DNA from: JAAOZP01 sp964616835
GTDB taxonomy: Archaea; Thermoproteota; EX4484-205; JAAOZP01
DNA length: 17,396 nt
NCBI GenBank assembly: GCA_964616835.1
Contig: CAZTSG010000026.1
Location: forward strand, 1-17,396
Direction of reading: 5' to 3'
Of this stretch, positions 8,244-15,968 are shown in pieces. The position numbers were made by a program, and so were the translations under genes. Each line of letters opens with the position of its first letter. Position 1 is the first letter of the stretch. A model generated the notes under the pieces. It was given only the letters and a program-made list of their open reading frames with translations, did not search any database and was not told where the DNA came from.

Positions 8244-9463
8244 ATAGGAGTACTTGAAGGGGGGATTATGTTATGCCTTATCCTTCCTTTCATTAATTCC
8301 TTTATCTCCTCAAGTGTGAGGGATCCTTTCAGGTAAGAGGCAGCGAACCTTGTTCTGAACCTTCTAACCCTCCCATCCGGCGTGAGCATAATAAACTCCC
8401 TCGAATCCAACTCTGCCAAGCTGTCACCTAATGTGATTCCCAAGGTATCAGAAAGCCCCTTAACCAGTGCGTTCCTATCTTGCGCTGTCCTCAGCCCTCC
8501 TATCATCCAAGTCCCTATGTTGGATATGGCTCTGTAGTCTATGTCTCTAGGGTTTTGGGTCCCGAGGGCCATGAATACTCCGAATCCCCTCCCTTGTTTC
8601 AGCAGGAGGAGAATCGGGCTTTTGGAAGGTGGGTTTCTCGGAGATGGGGGAAGATATCCATATACCTCATCTATGAACACTCCCAGCCTGATAGACTCTG
8701 ACGACCCCTTGCTAAGCATCCACCTGTAAATTCGTTTCAGGATAAGCGCGACAGCTAGCATCCTCAAGTCATCGGGTAAATGAGCTAAGTAGATAAAGGT
8801 GGCTCCTTTAAGCCTATCTGGGTCGAACGCTTCCCCCACATGAAACCCCTCCATCGCAGGGGAGAAAACGACCGAGCTTATTTCAGATGCTAAAAGTACC
8901 CTTTTCCTTTTCGGCATGTACTCCTCTATGCTTAACGCCCCAATCGAGCTGAATGGGGGCTCTATTATCCTCCTCACGAGCTCCTCGAAACTGAAGCTCT
9001 TCATCTCCATGAGAATCGCTGACACAAGCCCATGGGCCACGCTGCTGTTTGAAAAGCTCTTAGAGAAGCTCGTTATTAGAGAAGCGCTTAACTCTAGGTC
9101 AGAAGGGTCGCTGATCCCTATTAGGGACATTATGTTTAAGGGGAATCCATCTCTCGTCCCAATGGTATAAATCATAGATTCAAAGTCTTCAAACATTTCC
9201 TTTCGAATCCCGCTTTTCTCAGCTTTTCTCCTCCACTCAACAAGCTTTTCTCCAAAAACTCTTTCAACATTCTTATCATATGGGTTTAGAGCAATATTGC
9301 TCAGATCTCCCTTCACATCTATTGCTAGATCAGGAATTTTATTGCGAACGAGTTCTTCCATCAAAACTATCAGGAGGCCCGTCTTTCCAGAGCCGGTTGT
9401 CCCGAAGACAACCAAGTGTGTCTTTAGGTCATCTAGCCCCATCTCTAGCCCTATCTTCAGCAC
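8240..9463 (-). CDS. HerA/FtsK-superfamily ATPase
   Basis: The 407-residue protein is a P-loop motor probably acting as a hexameric DNA or protein translocase. Residues 12-30 read DLKTHLVVFGTTGSGKTGL, with Walker A at 21-28. DVKGD (49-53) follows strand 2, Walker B is FIDEV (263-267), GTQNPRDIDY (301-310) is the sensor-like segment after LLKQGRGFGV, and GTWMIGGL (317-324) contains the next strand. RFAASYLKGSLTLEEI (372-387) closes the domain. These motifs match a HerA-type subfamily whose bacterial members share TGSGKTGL, NPPxKxPLLxLLKQ and ATQNPxDxDY. The N-terminal HAS barrel of true HerA is absent, and no NurA nuclease gene is nearby. The GTG at 9463 is chosen because a TATA-like box lies 25 nt upstream. 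It is the first gene of a two-gene operon. Confidence 0.92.
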   Translation of the reverse strand: MLKIGLEMGLDDLKTHLVVFGTTGSGKTGLLIVLMEELVRNKIPDLAIDVKGDLSNIALNPYDKNVERVFGEKLVEWRRKAEKSGIRKEMFEDFESMIYTIGTRDGFPLNIMSLIGISDPSDLELSASLITSFSKSFSNSSVAHGLVSAILMEMKSFSFEELVRRIIEPPFSSIGALSIEEYMPKRKRVLLASEISSVVFSPAMEGFHVGEAFDPDRLKGATFIYLAHLPDDLRMLAVALILKRIYRWMLSKGSSESIRLGVFIDEVYGYLPPSPRNPPSKSPILLLLKQGRGFGVFMALGTQNPRDIDYRAISNIGTWMIGGLRTAQDRNALVKGLSDTLGITLGDSLAELDSREFIMLTPDGRVRRFRTRFAASYLKGSLTLEEIKELMKGRIRHNIIPPSSTPM

Positions 9464-9483
9464 GTATGCTGGATGAATTAAGG

Positions 9484-9493
9484 AATAAATAAG
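9484..9493 (-). promoter_or_regulatory. TATA-like box of the HerA-like operon
   Basis: On the minus strand CTTATTTATT is centred about 25 nt upstream of the GTG at 9463, the position expected for a leaderless archaeal transcript. This supports that GTG as the start. Confidence 0.5.
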
Positions 9494-10128
9494 CGTTTAT
9501 GATTACAATTGTCATGGCAGTGATCATCGGGCAGGGCAACAGGCTTGTCCACAGGGAGACTGTGAGAGAATGGTCCTAGGTTGGCTTTCCCATATTATCC
9601 ATTGCTTTAACACTCCCTGTGTGAGAGTTCTCTAATAAGCTTGGTGTTTTGGAGTAGGTATTTTCACTCACGGTTCTCGAACCGTGAACCAGAGGCCTTA
9701 ATCTTGACGGTGAATCTTAGCGAGGATGAGCCCGAAATAAGGCTTTCAGCTGGCAAAGGATCTCTTATCATTAGGGCTCTTAACTAGGTGATGAGCATAT
9801 TTTTCTCTCTGACTCATTGTTAGAAGTCCATGGGCTATTATAGTAGTGCGCACGTATGACCTCTGAGAGAGTTGAAAGATCACCACAATCGTGTAGGTAC
9901 TTCAAGAAATGCCGTCAACCCTAGGCTCGTCTCCTTAACTCCACTCGCGTTGCTGTTTGCCGAAAGAATGAAGATTGTTAAGCCAGAGACATAAGTCGTT
10001 GAACTAACTTGATGCATGGGTTTACTTAGAGCAGCTGCTGTGGCCGATAGAGTAATACCTTTTAAAGCTGAAAAATACAAGTTTGAAAAGTAGAGTTCGT
10101 ATAACTATGTTGAAAATTTCTTTTCAAG
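9494..10128. other. Intergenic stretch with inverted repeats and coding-like scraps
   Basis: There is no intact gene. CACAGGGAG (9550-9558) pairs with CTCCCTGTG (9613-9621), and TGTGAGAG is directly repeated at 9561-9568 and 9620-9627. A near-perfect palindrome sits at 9668-9687. On the plus strand, ATG 9499 opens 26 codons (MITIVMAVIIGQGNRLVHRE...) ending at TAG. A separate frame is open from 9611 to TAG 9785-9787 and ends with EDEPEIRLSAGKGSLIIRAL. Further on, a frame broken by two stops ends with MGLLRAAAVADRVIPFKAEK. These look like scraps of decayed genes, but no family can be named. Confidence 0.4.
9668..9687. repeat. 20-bp palindrome (9-bp arms, 2-nt centre)
   Basis: TCACGGTTC and GAACCGTGA flank a central TC. 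It could be a binding site for a dimeric regulator or a small hairpin. It lies about 200 nt upstream of the HerA-like gene start, which is rather far for direct promoter control. The GGTTC-x-x-GAACC core resembles a tRNA T-arm, but the rest of a tRNA is absent. Confidence 0.4.
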
Positions 10129-11499
10129 CTAATAGGAATAAGGTTCTTGCGTGATTCTCTCCCTGAGAACTATATGTAACTTGACTGGGACTTTATGGCT
10201 CCTCTGTTCGTCAACATATACTCCGCTTATCCAGAGAAAAAGGCTCTCTCCAGGTTTAAGGACAATACTTTCTCTTAAAGGTTTTAGGATACCTTTTTCC
10301 GAGAAACTGTAGTATACCGGTAAATAGGCCCCTCTGCACAGACTTACTTTAACCTCATTACCCTTTAGAATTAACTCAACGTGCTCTCTATGAGTGCAAT
10401 CTTCATCCTTTCCTGTGCAGCCCCAACGACATCGAACACTATTAAAAACATGAAGAATTTTTCCATGAGAATCCTTAATCTTTAAACCATCCGGTGGCGC
10501 GCCCACTTCTGGGTCATGATCGCCTGGATCATAGCGCCCAATGATCACATGCTTATATTTAGATATGTCTAAGAGGAATCTTTCACCACCAACCTCTATC
10601 CATAGTATTATGCCATGGGACGAAGGAAACGGAAGGGTAACGCGCGCCCACTCTTCTGTCTCCGGTGGAATCTTTGCCAAGACTGACCGAAGCCTAGTGT
10701 AGAGAAAATTGAGCAAAGTTATTAGCCTATCCAAGTCCGCTTGCGTAAATGACTCTTGCGAATCCTCTATTTGGCGCAAGTATGCATTGAATTCATTTTT
10801 AATTTCTCGAAATTTCTGTTTATCTTTAAAATCCATGCATATGCTATCCAAGTAGCCCTTAAGCCTATAGAGATCCTCTTGCACTTCATAACGTTGTACA
10901 TCTCCTATATGCGCACTATGATATTTGCTAGCAAGATTATCTATAAGATATAGCATGGGCGCGTATCTCTCCGTCGTCTGCATACCATTCAGCATCCCGT
11001 GCCACTTCCAGATGGCATCAAGAAGCTTCTCCTTTTTATCTTCCTCTATAAGATTCTCTGGTGAAAGGGATCCTAAGCTAACAATCCACAAGTTTAGCTC
11101 ATCGAGGAATTTGCTGAACAGCTCGTTGTCTTTCAAAGAGGCTTTTAGCTTACTGGATAATTGTTTAATTGAATTTAGTTCGGCGCTAATGATACCACAT
11201 CTTTCACCTTTTTCCACCTTTCTTATAAGATCATGCATTTTCATACAAATGAGCATGAAGATCATATGCAAGTTTTCTTGATTTCTCATTATTTTTAAGC
11301 TTGTTACAAGACTATTTAAGCCTACTTCTCTAGGTCTTCTGTGCGAAATTTCGTGAGCTTGTAATGCAGGATAGAAGCTTGTTAAACCTCTGCTTCTTCC
11401 TGAGATTAAGGTCGGTATTACGATAAGTCTTTCAATCGAAAGTAAATTAAAGTAGCGAGCTATATTTATCTTTTGCATAACGATTTCAATTCCCACCAT
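10129..11499 (-). CDS. Protein with helical N-terminal region and divergent FHA-like C-terminal domain
   Basis: The 456-residue protein is probably cytosolic. Residues 60-275 are predicted helical and not recognised. About 305-425 looks like a divergent forkhead-associated (FHA) domain: VIIGR (318-322) fits strand 3-4, THREHVELIL (369-378) stands where FHA domains have S-R-x-H, KVSL (384-387) and LPVYYSF (393-399) give the following strands, and LKPGESLFLWI (414-424) matches the usual L-x-x-G-D-x-I ending. FHA domains bind phosphothreonine peptides, which fits the kinases nearby. An insertion with Cys357, Cys361, Cys368, His370 and His373 could bind zinc and is not part of ordinary FHA domains. 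The ATG at 11499 gives the longest frame; Met8 (11478) is an alternative. No clear TATA-like box was found. The FHA call is by pattern and moderately sure. Confidence 0.82.
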   Translation of the reverse strand: MVGIEIVMQKINIARYFNLLSIERLIVIPTLISGRSRGLTSFYPALQAHEISHRRPREVGLNSLVTSLKIMRNQENLHMIFMLICMKMHDLIRKVEKGERCGIISAELNSIKQLSSKLKASLKDNELFSKFLDELNLWIVSLGSLSPENLIEEDKKEKLLDAIWKWHGMLNGMQTTERYAPMLYLIDNLASKYHSAHIGDVQRYEVQEDLYRLKGYLDSICMDFKDKQKFREIKNEFNAYLRQIEDSQESFTQADLDRLITLLNFLYTRLRSVLAKIPPETEEWARVTLPFPSSHGIILWIEVGGERFLLDISKYKHVIIGRYDPGDHDPEVGAPPDGLKIKDSHGKILHVFNSVRCRWGCTGKDEDCTHREHVELILKGNEVKVSLCRGAYLPVYYSFSEKGILKPLRESIVLKPGESLFLWISGVYVDEQRSHKVPVKLHIVLRERITQEPYSY

Positions 11500-11890
11500 A
11501 ATGTTGAAAGATATCTAGCATAGCTTTGGAGACTGGTATGGAATCTGACTTTTTCACCACGTGCTAACATGCTACGAAAAGATATTTTAATCATCTCATG
11601 TCTGTATAACTGTAAGTTGATGTTTTGCACGCGTTTAAGCGATCACTATTCTGTATATTGATTCTTAAAGCCAGTAAAAGAGTATTGTTGAACGTGGTCC
11701 TTCTGTTAAACATTCTGAAATATTACGCTAAGTATATGTGGCCTAGGATTTCGAGATGGTAATGGATGTTTCAAGCCCCTTAATTAAGCCCGATTTAATG
11801 GAATACGTGATGTTGATACGCAATAACATGCGTTGTAAGTATTACCATTTTGAAAAAAGTTTTTTAAAGAGTAAGATTTACTCATTTCAT
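11500..11890. other. Divergent intergenic region between the FHA-like gene and the coiled-coil operon
   Basis: It must contain promoters for both directions. The rightward TATA-like box is at 11861-11869; the leftward one is unclear, with GATATC near 11510 the only AT-rich candidate. A frame is open from 11756 into the coiled-coil gene, but its first 45 codons are atypical (rich in Tyr, His and Lys, no coiled-coil pattern) and contain the TATA-like box. They are therefore not taken as coding. Confidence 0.45.
11861..11869 (+). promoter_or_regulatory. TATA-like box of the coiled-coil operon
   Basis: TTTTTAAAG is centred about 26 nt upstream of ATG 11891, the normal distance for a leaderless start. 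This is the main reason for choosing 11891 over an upstream in-frame ATG at 11756. Confidence 0.5.
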
Positions 11891-12718
11891 ATGAGCAGTG
11901 CAGAATATACTCCAGCTTATGATTTCTCAGATATACGTGAACGTATAGCATCTCTGGAGGGAGAGCTTAAAAAAATTTCAAATTCGCTTTCTCATAATAT
12001 AAACTCTCTTAACCGGAGAATTGATGAACTTGAATCCGCAGTCAAATCTCTAGGGGCCCAACTTCATAATAAGCTTGATGTTGTTTTCGGCAAGCTTGGT
12101 GCCCTTGAAAGCTCTATTAAGGGAGAAGTCACCAGCTTGAGGGGTGATCTGCAACATATGAGTAGTATCGTTTCCAATATGCAGGGGGACGTGGGGAAGT
12201 TAAAGGAGCAGGCTAGTGATACTGGTAAAACACTTAGGAAGACTTTGGAGATCTTAGAAAGCATTGCAGAGCTTTTGAACGATGTGCAGAGGGATGTCGG
12301 AGTAAGGCTGGAGAACATTGATAAGAAACTTGCGGGGTTAAGAAATAGTGCTGACTCACTTAAGGAAGGACTTTCAAAATGGGGTGAGGCAATCCAGACT
12401 TATGTTGATGCTAAAAGTAAGAGTGAAATCGAGATCATGGAAAATGAATTCAGCAAAATGGAAGGCGAATTGAAAACCATGGAACAAAGGCTTATCGAAA
12501 GTAGCAAAGAGAACTTGAACGAAATCAACGCGACACATAAGGGGCTGAGTGAAACTCTAAATAGGATTATGAACGAAATTGCAGCTCTATACAATAACCT
12601 CAAGGATTTCGCAGCCTTATTGGAAGATACACGGTTAGAGCTTGTCTCAGCACTTGACTCGCTTACCTACTCTGTGGACTCATATAGGGATGCTGTTTAT
12701 CTCAAAGTTTTGGAGTGA
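11891..12718 (+). CDS. Coiled-coil protein, first gene of a two-gene operon
   Basis: The 275-residue protein has no recognisable enzymatic domain. From about residue 13 (FSDIRERIASLEGELKKISN) to the end it is a nearly continuous series of heptads with I/L at a/d positions. The spacing resembles chemoreceptor-, tropomyosin- or prefoldin-like helices, as in NSLNRRIDELESAVKSLG and ENIDKKLAGLRNSADSLKEG. It has no signal peptide, membrane segment or cysteine. The stop TGA overlaps the next gene's start region as GTGATG, so the two genes are co-translated. The likely role is a structural scaffold or a spacer that pairs with the second coiled-coil protein. The ATG at 11891 is chosen over 11756 because of the TATA-like box and the change in composition. 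Confidence 0.83.
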   Translation: MSSAEYTPAYDFSDIRERIASLEGELKKISNSLSHNINSLNRRIDELESAVKSLGAQLHNKLDVVFGKLGALESSIKGEVTSLRGDLQHMSSIVSNMQGDVGKLKEQASDTGKTLRKTLEILESIAELLNDVQRDVGVRLENIDKKLAGLRNSADSLKEGLSKWGEAIQTYVDAKSKSEIEIMENEFSKMEGELKTMEQRLIESSKENLNEINATHKGLSETLNRIMNEIAALYNNLKDFAALLEDTRLELVSALDSLTYSVDSYRDAVYLKVLE

Positions 12719-12723
12719 TGCGG

Positions 12724-14406
12724 ATGTCTGGCTTAGAGAACCTGCTGGCCAAATCGGAGAAAGAACTAAAAAAGATTCGGGAAAAGATTGAGAGAGGTGA
12801 AGATTTAAAAAAGGAAGAGGCTACGCTGGCCTTAATAAACGCCCTCTTCCCATATACTAGTGAGAAGATTGAGGTCCTCTCGGCCAATATAACCCAGCTC
12901 TCCTCTTCGGTGCGAATACTCAGGGATGATTTTTCGAAGAAAGCATCCCAGTTACTGGAGGACACAAGTAAATGGCAGTCGATGCTCCTTGAGAATTCAA
13001 GAAAATACATGTCGGACATTGAAACGCGGCTTAATATCGTTAAAAAATATGAGGAAGATCTATATGCTATGGCACAACGTATCCATGGACTTGAAACTAG
13101 AGAAGCGCAGGTCAATAAGCTTCTTGAAGAAGCTTCAAGCCTTAGAAAAGGGCTCGAATATGTTAAAAAGGAATTCGAGAAGCGATTAGAGGAGTTTTCC
13201 AATTTCTTCTCAAGTATCGATACCACATTAAAAGATTCTCACAGTACCCTTGTAGAGTTTTCGAATAATGCATCTTCAACATTACACGAGATTGAGTCGC
13301 AGCTTGCAAGCCTCAATAAGGCTTGGCTGGATCTTGAAACAGAGAGAAAAAATCTTGAAGCATATAGAAAGGAACTAGAGCAAAGGGAGGCCGGATTGGC
13401 GAAACGTGAAAAAGAGTTCGAGGCAATTTCTAAGAGGCTTAATGAGATGAAGGAAGAGGTGTTATTCTTTGAGGAGAGAAAGAAAAAGGCAGAGGAGACT
13501 CTAGCAATGCTTGAGGAGAATATTAACAAACGAATGCCGTTTCTTGAGAGCAGAGAAAAGACTATTGCTGAGGGGGAGCGCCGGGCGCAGGAGCTTCTCG
13601 AGAAGCTAGATATGAAGATTACTGAGCTACGTGACATTGAAAAACAGCTGAAGCAAAGAAGTGCTGAGTTGGAACATGAAAAACTTTCACTTGCAGAGAG
13701 AGAGACCAGATTAAAGGTTTGGGAAGAAAAACTTATGGAAAGAGAGAAGGACATTCAGGCTTATGGCGAGAATTTGAAAAAGAAGGAGGAAGAGCTATTC
13801 TCTCGTGAACGCGTAATAAGTCAGAGAGAGGAGAAGGTGAGAGTACTCCTCAATGAACTCGCCGAGAGACTTAAATACCTTGAGGCTAAGGATAAGGAGT
13901 TGAAAGACCGTCAACAGGAATTACAAAAATTTGAGGCAAGGCTCAATGATTGGGAGAAGAGACTAAAGGCGTGGAAAGAGGAGCTTATCCGGGAGAAAAC
14001 AGCTATAGATGAAGAGAATAATCGGCTCGGGGAGCTTGAGAAGGTCTTGAGCGCCCGAGAGGCTAAGGTCGAGGGAGATGAAAGAGCGCTTAAGGAGAAA
14101 ATTGCGAAACTTGAGGAGGAACGCCATAAGCTTGATGAGGAGCGTGAGGAATTAAAAAGGGAGAAGGCTGCTCTTGAGAGGGAGAGGAGGCTGCTCCTTG
14201 AACTCTCACAGAAGATGAATATCAGGGTCAGCGAGCTTGAGAATAAAGAAAGGAGCTTGGCAGAGCTGGAAAAAAGTTTAAGGGCGCGTGAGGCTAGGTT
14301 TAGGGAGCTTGAAAACCTCGTAAAACAGCTTCAACAGGAGAGGGAAAAACTAAGAGAGCAGCTGGCAGAATGCAGGGCCAAAATAGAAGAATTGAGCTCT
14401 AAGTGA
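12724..14406 (+). CDS. Long coiled-coil protein (about 560 residues), second gene of the operon
   Basis: The protein is almost entirely coiled coil. Residues 1-120 have mixed heptads. From about 215 onward a regular charged pattern (L-x-x-R-E-x-x-L/I) repeats many times, for example AGLAKREKEFEAISKRL, SLAERETRLKVWEEKLMERE and ELFSRERVISQREEKVRVL. Cysteine appears only near the end (QLAECRAK). This resembles SMC-arm, golgin or bacterial filament-forming coiled coils, but no ATPase head is present. The ATG at 12724 is preceded by GGAGTGAT (12712-12719), a good Shine-Dalgarno match at suitable spacing. ATG 12718 or GTG 12715, overlapping the upstream stop, are alternatives. Its last 8 bases overlap the end of the convergent kinase gene. 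It probably forms long rods or filaments and may be a kinase substrate (inference). Confidence 0.88.
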   Translation: MSGLENLLAKSEKELKKIREKIERGEDLKKEEATLALINALFPYTSEKIEVLSANITQLSSSVRILRDDFSKKASQLLEDTSKWQSMLLENSRKYMSDIETRLNIVKKYEEDLYAMAQRIHGLETREAQVNKLLEEASSLRKGLEYVKKEFEKRLEEFSNFFSSIDTTLKDSHSTLVEFSNNASSTLHEIESQLASLNKAWLDLETERKNLEAYRKELEQREAGLAKREKEFEAISKRLNEMKEEVLFFEERKKKAEETLAMLEENINKRMPFLESREKTIAEGERRAQELLEKLDMKITELRDIEKQLKQRSAELEHEKLSLAERETRLKVWEEKLMEREKDIQAYGENLKKKEEELFSRERVISQREEKVRVLLNELAERLKYLEAKDKELKDRQQELQKFEARLNDWEKRLKAWKEELIREKTAIDEENNRLGELEKVLSAREAKVEGDERALKEKIAKLEEERHKLDEEREELKREKAALERERRLLLELSQKMNIRVSELENKERSLAELEKSLRAREARFRELENLVKQLQQEREKLREQLAECRAKIEELSSK

Positions 14407-15928
14407 ATAGAAGCAACGTCTCCACGACCTTAAGGAAATCCCTCATGTGCATTGGGTTATTAGTCCGCGAGGCTCTCACCAATTGATCTAATGGTATGGG
14501 GACATTATCTTCGGGCGCTTCGATACCTAATACCAGATCGACGAGAAGTCTCCCGAGCGCGTACACATCTGCACGATCATCAGGAGCATCATGAAAATAG
14601 TTCAGAGTCATGGGTTTCTTTGCGGTCGTAAACCTGCCCCTCAGAGCTGTTTGAAAATCAGTGATTAAAACTCTCCCTTCATCGTCCACTAAGATGTTCT
14701 CAGGCTTTATGTCGCCGTGTTTCAGTAGGATCCCCTTCTCATAACATTCTTGTAGTGCCGTGCCAATCTGGAAAATTATGATGAGAGCATTCCGCATGCT
14801 GAAGTTGCCTGCTACGCGAACTATATTTCCCTTTGGACAGTACTGTAATGCGATGTAAGGTACCTCGCCTATGTTTCTGTTTCCGCTCATCACCCTGCCG
14901 ATATCGCTTTCATAGAAGTCAATGAGGTGAAGAACCCCTCCGTCCCTAACCTTCTTAACGCTTTTAAGTATTTCAGCCTCCTCTTCAACAAGTTTCAATG
15001 CTTCATTGCTTAAACGTGGCCTCATTTCCTTATCATTCCAGGACTCCTTAGGTATCTTCAGGGCTGCCTTTAATCCCGCTTTTTCAGCAAGATATGTATG
15101 ATAAAAACCCCCTGATCCCAAGTTTCCTATTATGTGCCAGCCGCCGATACTCATAGCAATTGTACTCCTTAGGGGGATAAGTATCGGGGTAAGCTTGATC
15201 AATTCCTCTACCGGTTTGTTTAGATATTGAGCCTTAAAGTCTATTGTACCTATCTTTTCCACGGGAGCCTCGGTTGAGAATGTGCCAGCAATGCTTGTAC
15301 CGGGAAAACTGTAAGATGTTTTCATGCGTATTGTATCCCCTTTGATTAAGACACGCCCTTCCCATCTGGTCGAGGAGCGTGGGCCGATCACTAGCGGCTC
15401 AATCGGCTTTAATGGTGAAACTCCTTCCAGCTCAATAAATGTTCTAACTGGAAGTGGAGCAGGATTCTCAAGTATGACCTCAACCTTTCCCTCGTTCTTC
15501 ACAGCTAGACATCGTATCGAAACAACGGGCTTTCTGTTCTTGGCTTCTTCCTCCAGCTTCTTAAGTTCTTCCTCTAACACCTTAAGGTTTTCGTAACGAC
15601 CTCGCAATGGTTCACCCATTTCCTTAAGTCTCTCGTCTAATTCTTTGGCCCTACTCCTAACTCCTTGAATAAAGGAGATTATGTGCCCCTCCTTATTCTT
15701 ATTCTTAATCATATTCTTAACCTTCTCCTCGTAAAGGGAAGAGTCAACGGAGAGACTGGTGAGAACATTCACCAGCGACCAGATGTTCATAGTAAGATGA
15801 TAGATATTACCGTTCCAGCCATATATCTCAGCTAATTTCTCATACTCGTAAAGCTTGGCACGGAAGCCGGAGAACGATGCGCGCTCGGATGACTTGCTAC
15901 TCCTTGGCGATGTGGGTTTTTTCGACAT
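14399..15928 (-). CDS. Cytoplasmic Ser/Thr protein kinase with N-terminal helical and beta-sandwich domains
   Basis: From ATG 15928 the product has 509 residues. It begins with a Ser/Lys-rich tail (MSKKPTSPRSSKSSER), then a helical region (about 20-130) ending in a charged coil. A beta-sandwich-like domain follows (about 134-225; KVEVILENPAPLPVRTFIEL resembles CARDB or Ig-like folds). The kinase is at about 263-509: GNLGSGGFYHTY loop (268-279), Lys291, HGDIKPEN (404-411), DFQ in place of DFG (424-426), APD in place of APE (448-450) and RADVYALG (453-460). The Lys, catalytic Asp, Asn and metal-binding Asp are kept, so activity is plausible despite DFQ. It has no signal peptide or membrane segment. 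The start is chosen for a GTGAT Shine-Dalgarno-like site and a TATA-like box; the frame stays open to an ATG at 16057. It converges on the coiled-coil operon. Confidence 0.92.
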   Translation of the reverse strand: MSKKPTSPRSSKSSERASFSGFRAKLYEYEKLAEIYGWNGNIYHLTMNIWSLVNVLTSLSVDSSLYEEKVKNMIKNKNKEGHIISFIQGVRSRAKELDERLKEMGEPLRGRYENLKVLEEELKKLEEEAKNRKPVVSIRCLAVKNEGKVEVILENPAPLPVRTFIELEGVSPLKPIEPLVIGPRSSTRWEGRVLIKGDTIRMKTSYSFPGTSIAGTFSTEAPVEKIGTIDFKAQYLNKPVEELIKLTPILIPLRSTIAMSIGGWHIIGNLGSGGFYHTYLAEKAGLKAALKIPKESWNDKEMRPRLSNEALKLVEEEAEILKSVKKVRDGGVLHLIDFYESDIGRVMSGNRNIGEVPYIALQYCPKGNIVRVAGNFSMRNALIIIFQIGTALQECYEKGILLKHGDIKPENILVDDEGRVLITDFQTALRGRFTTAKKPMTLNYFHDAPDDRADVYALGRLLVDLVLGIEAPEDNVPIPLDQLVRASRTNNPMHMRDFLKVVETLLLFT

Positions 15929-15958
15929 ATTATCACATAACTGAAAAATCTTTTTAGC

Positions 15959-15968
15959 AAAATATAAC
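15959..15968 (-). promoter_or_regulatory. TATA-like box of the cytoplasmic kinase gene
   Basis: On the minus strand GTTATATTTT is centred about 35 nt upstream of ATG 15928. GTGAT lies 4 nt before that ATG as a likely ribosome-binding site, so a short leader of about 8-10 nt is expected. Nothing comparable precedes the upstream ATG at 16057. Confidence 0.45.

Noticed and set aside
9668..9687. tRNA T-arm-like GGTTC...GAACC
   Set aside because: No acceptor, D or anticodon arm can be folded around it; it is better described as a simple palindrome.
9788..9866. C/D-box guide RNA candidate: GTGATGA at 9788-9794, CTGA at 9809-9812 and 9863-9866
   Set aside because: No convincing C' box, no closing stem right next to the C and D boxes, and the span (79 nt) is longer than usual.
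9880..10080. 66-codon minus-strand frame upstream of the HerA-like gene
   Set aside because: Ser/Thr/Ala-rich with no recognisable pattern, no promoter or ribosome site, and a competing coding-like scrap on the other strand.
11756..11890. N-terminal extension of the first coiled-coil protein from ATG 11756
   Set aside because: The composition differs from the rest and the segment contains the TATA-like box that suits ATG 11891.
12702..13754. Two long minus-strand open frames rich in Ser/Leu/Phe opposite the coiled-coil gene
   Set aside because: They are the antisense of Glu/Lys/Arg/Leu-rich heptads, which gives long Ser/Leu/Phe-rich open frames by composition alone.
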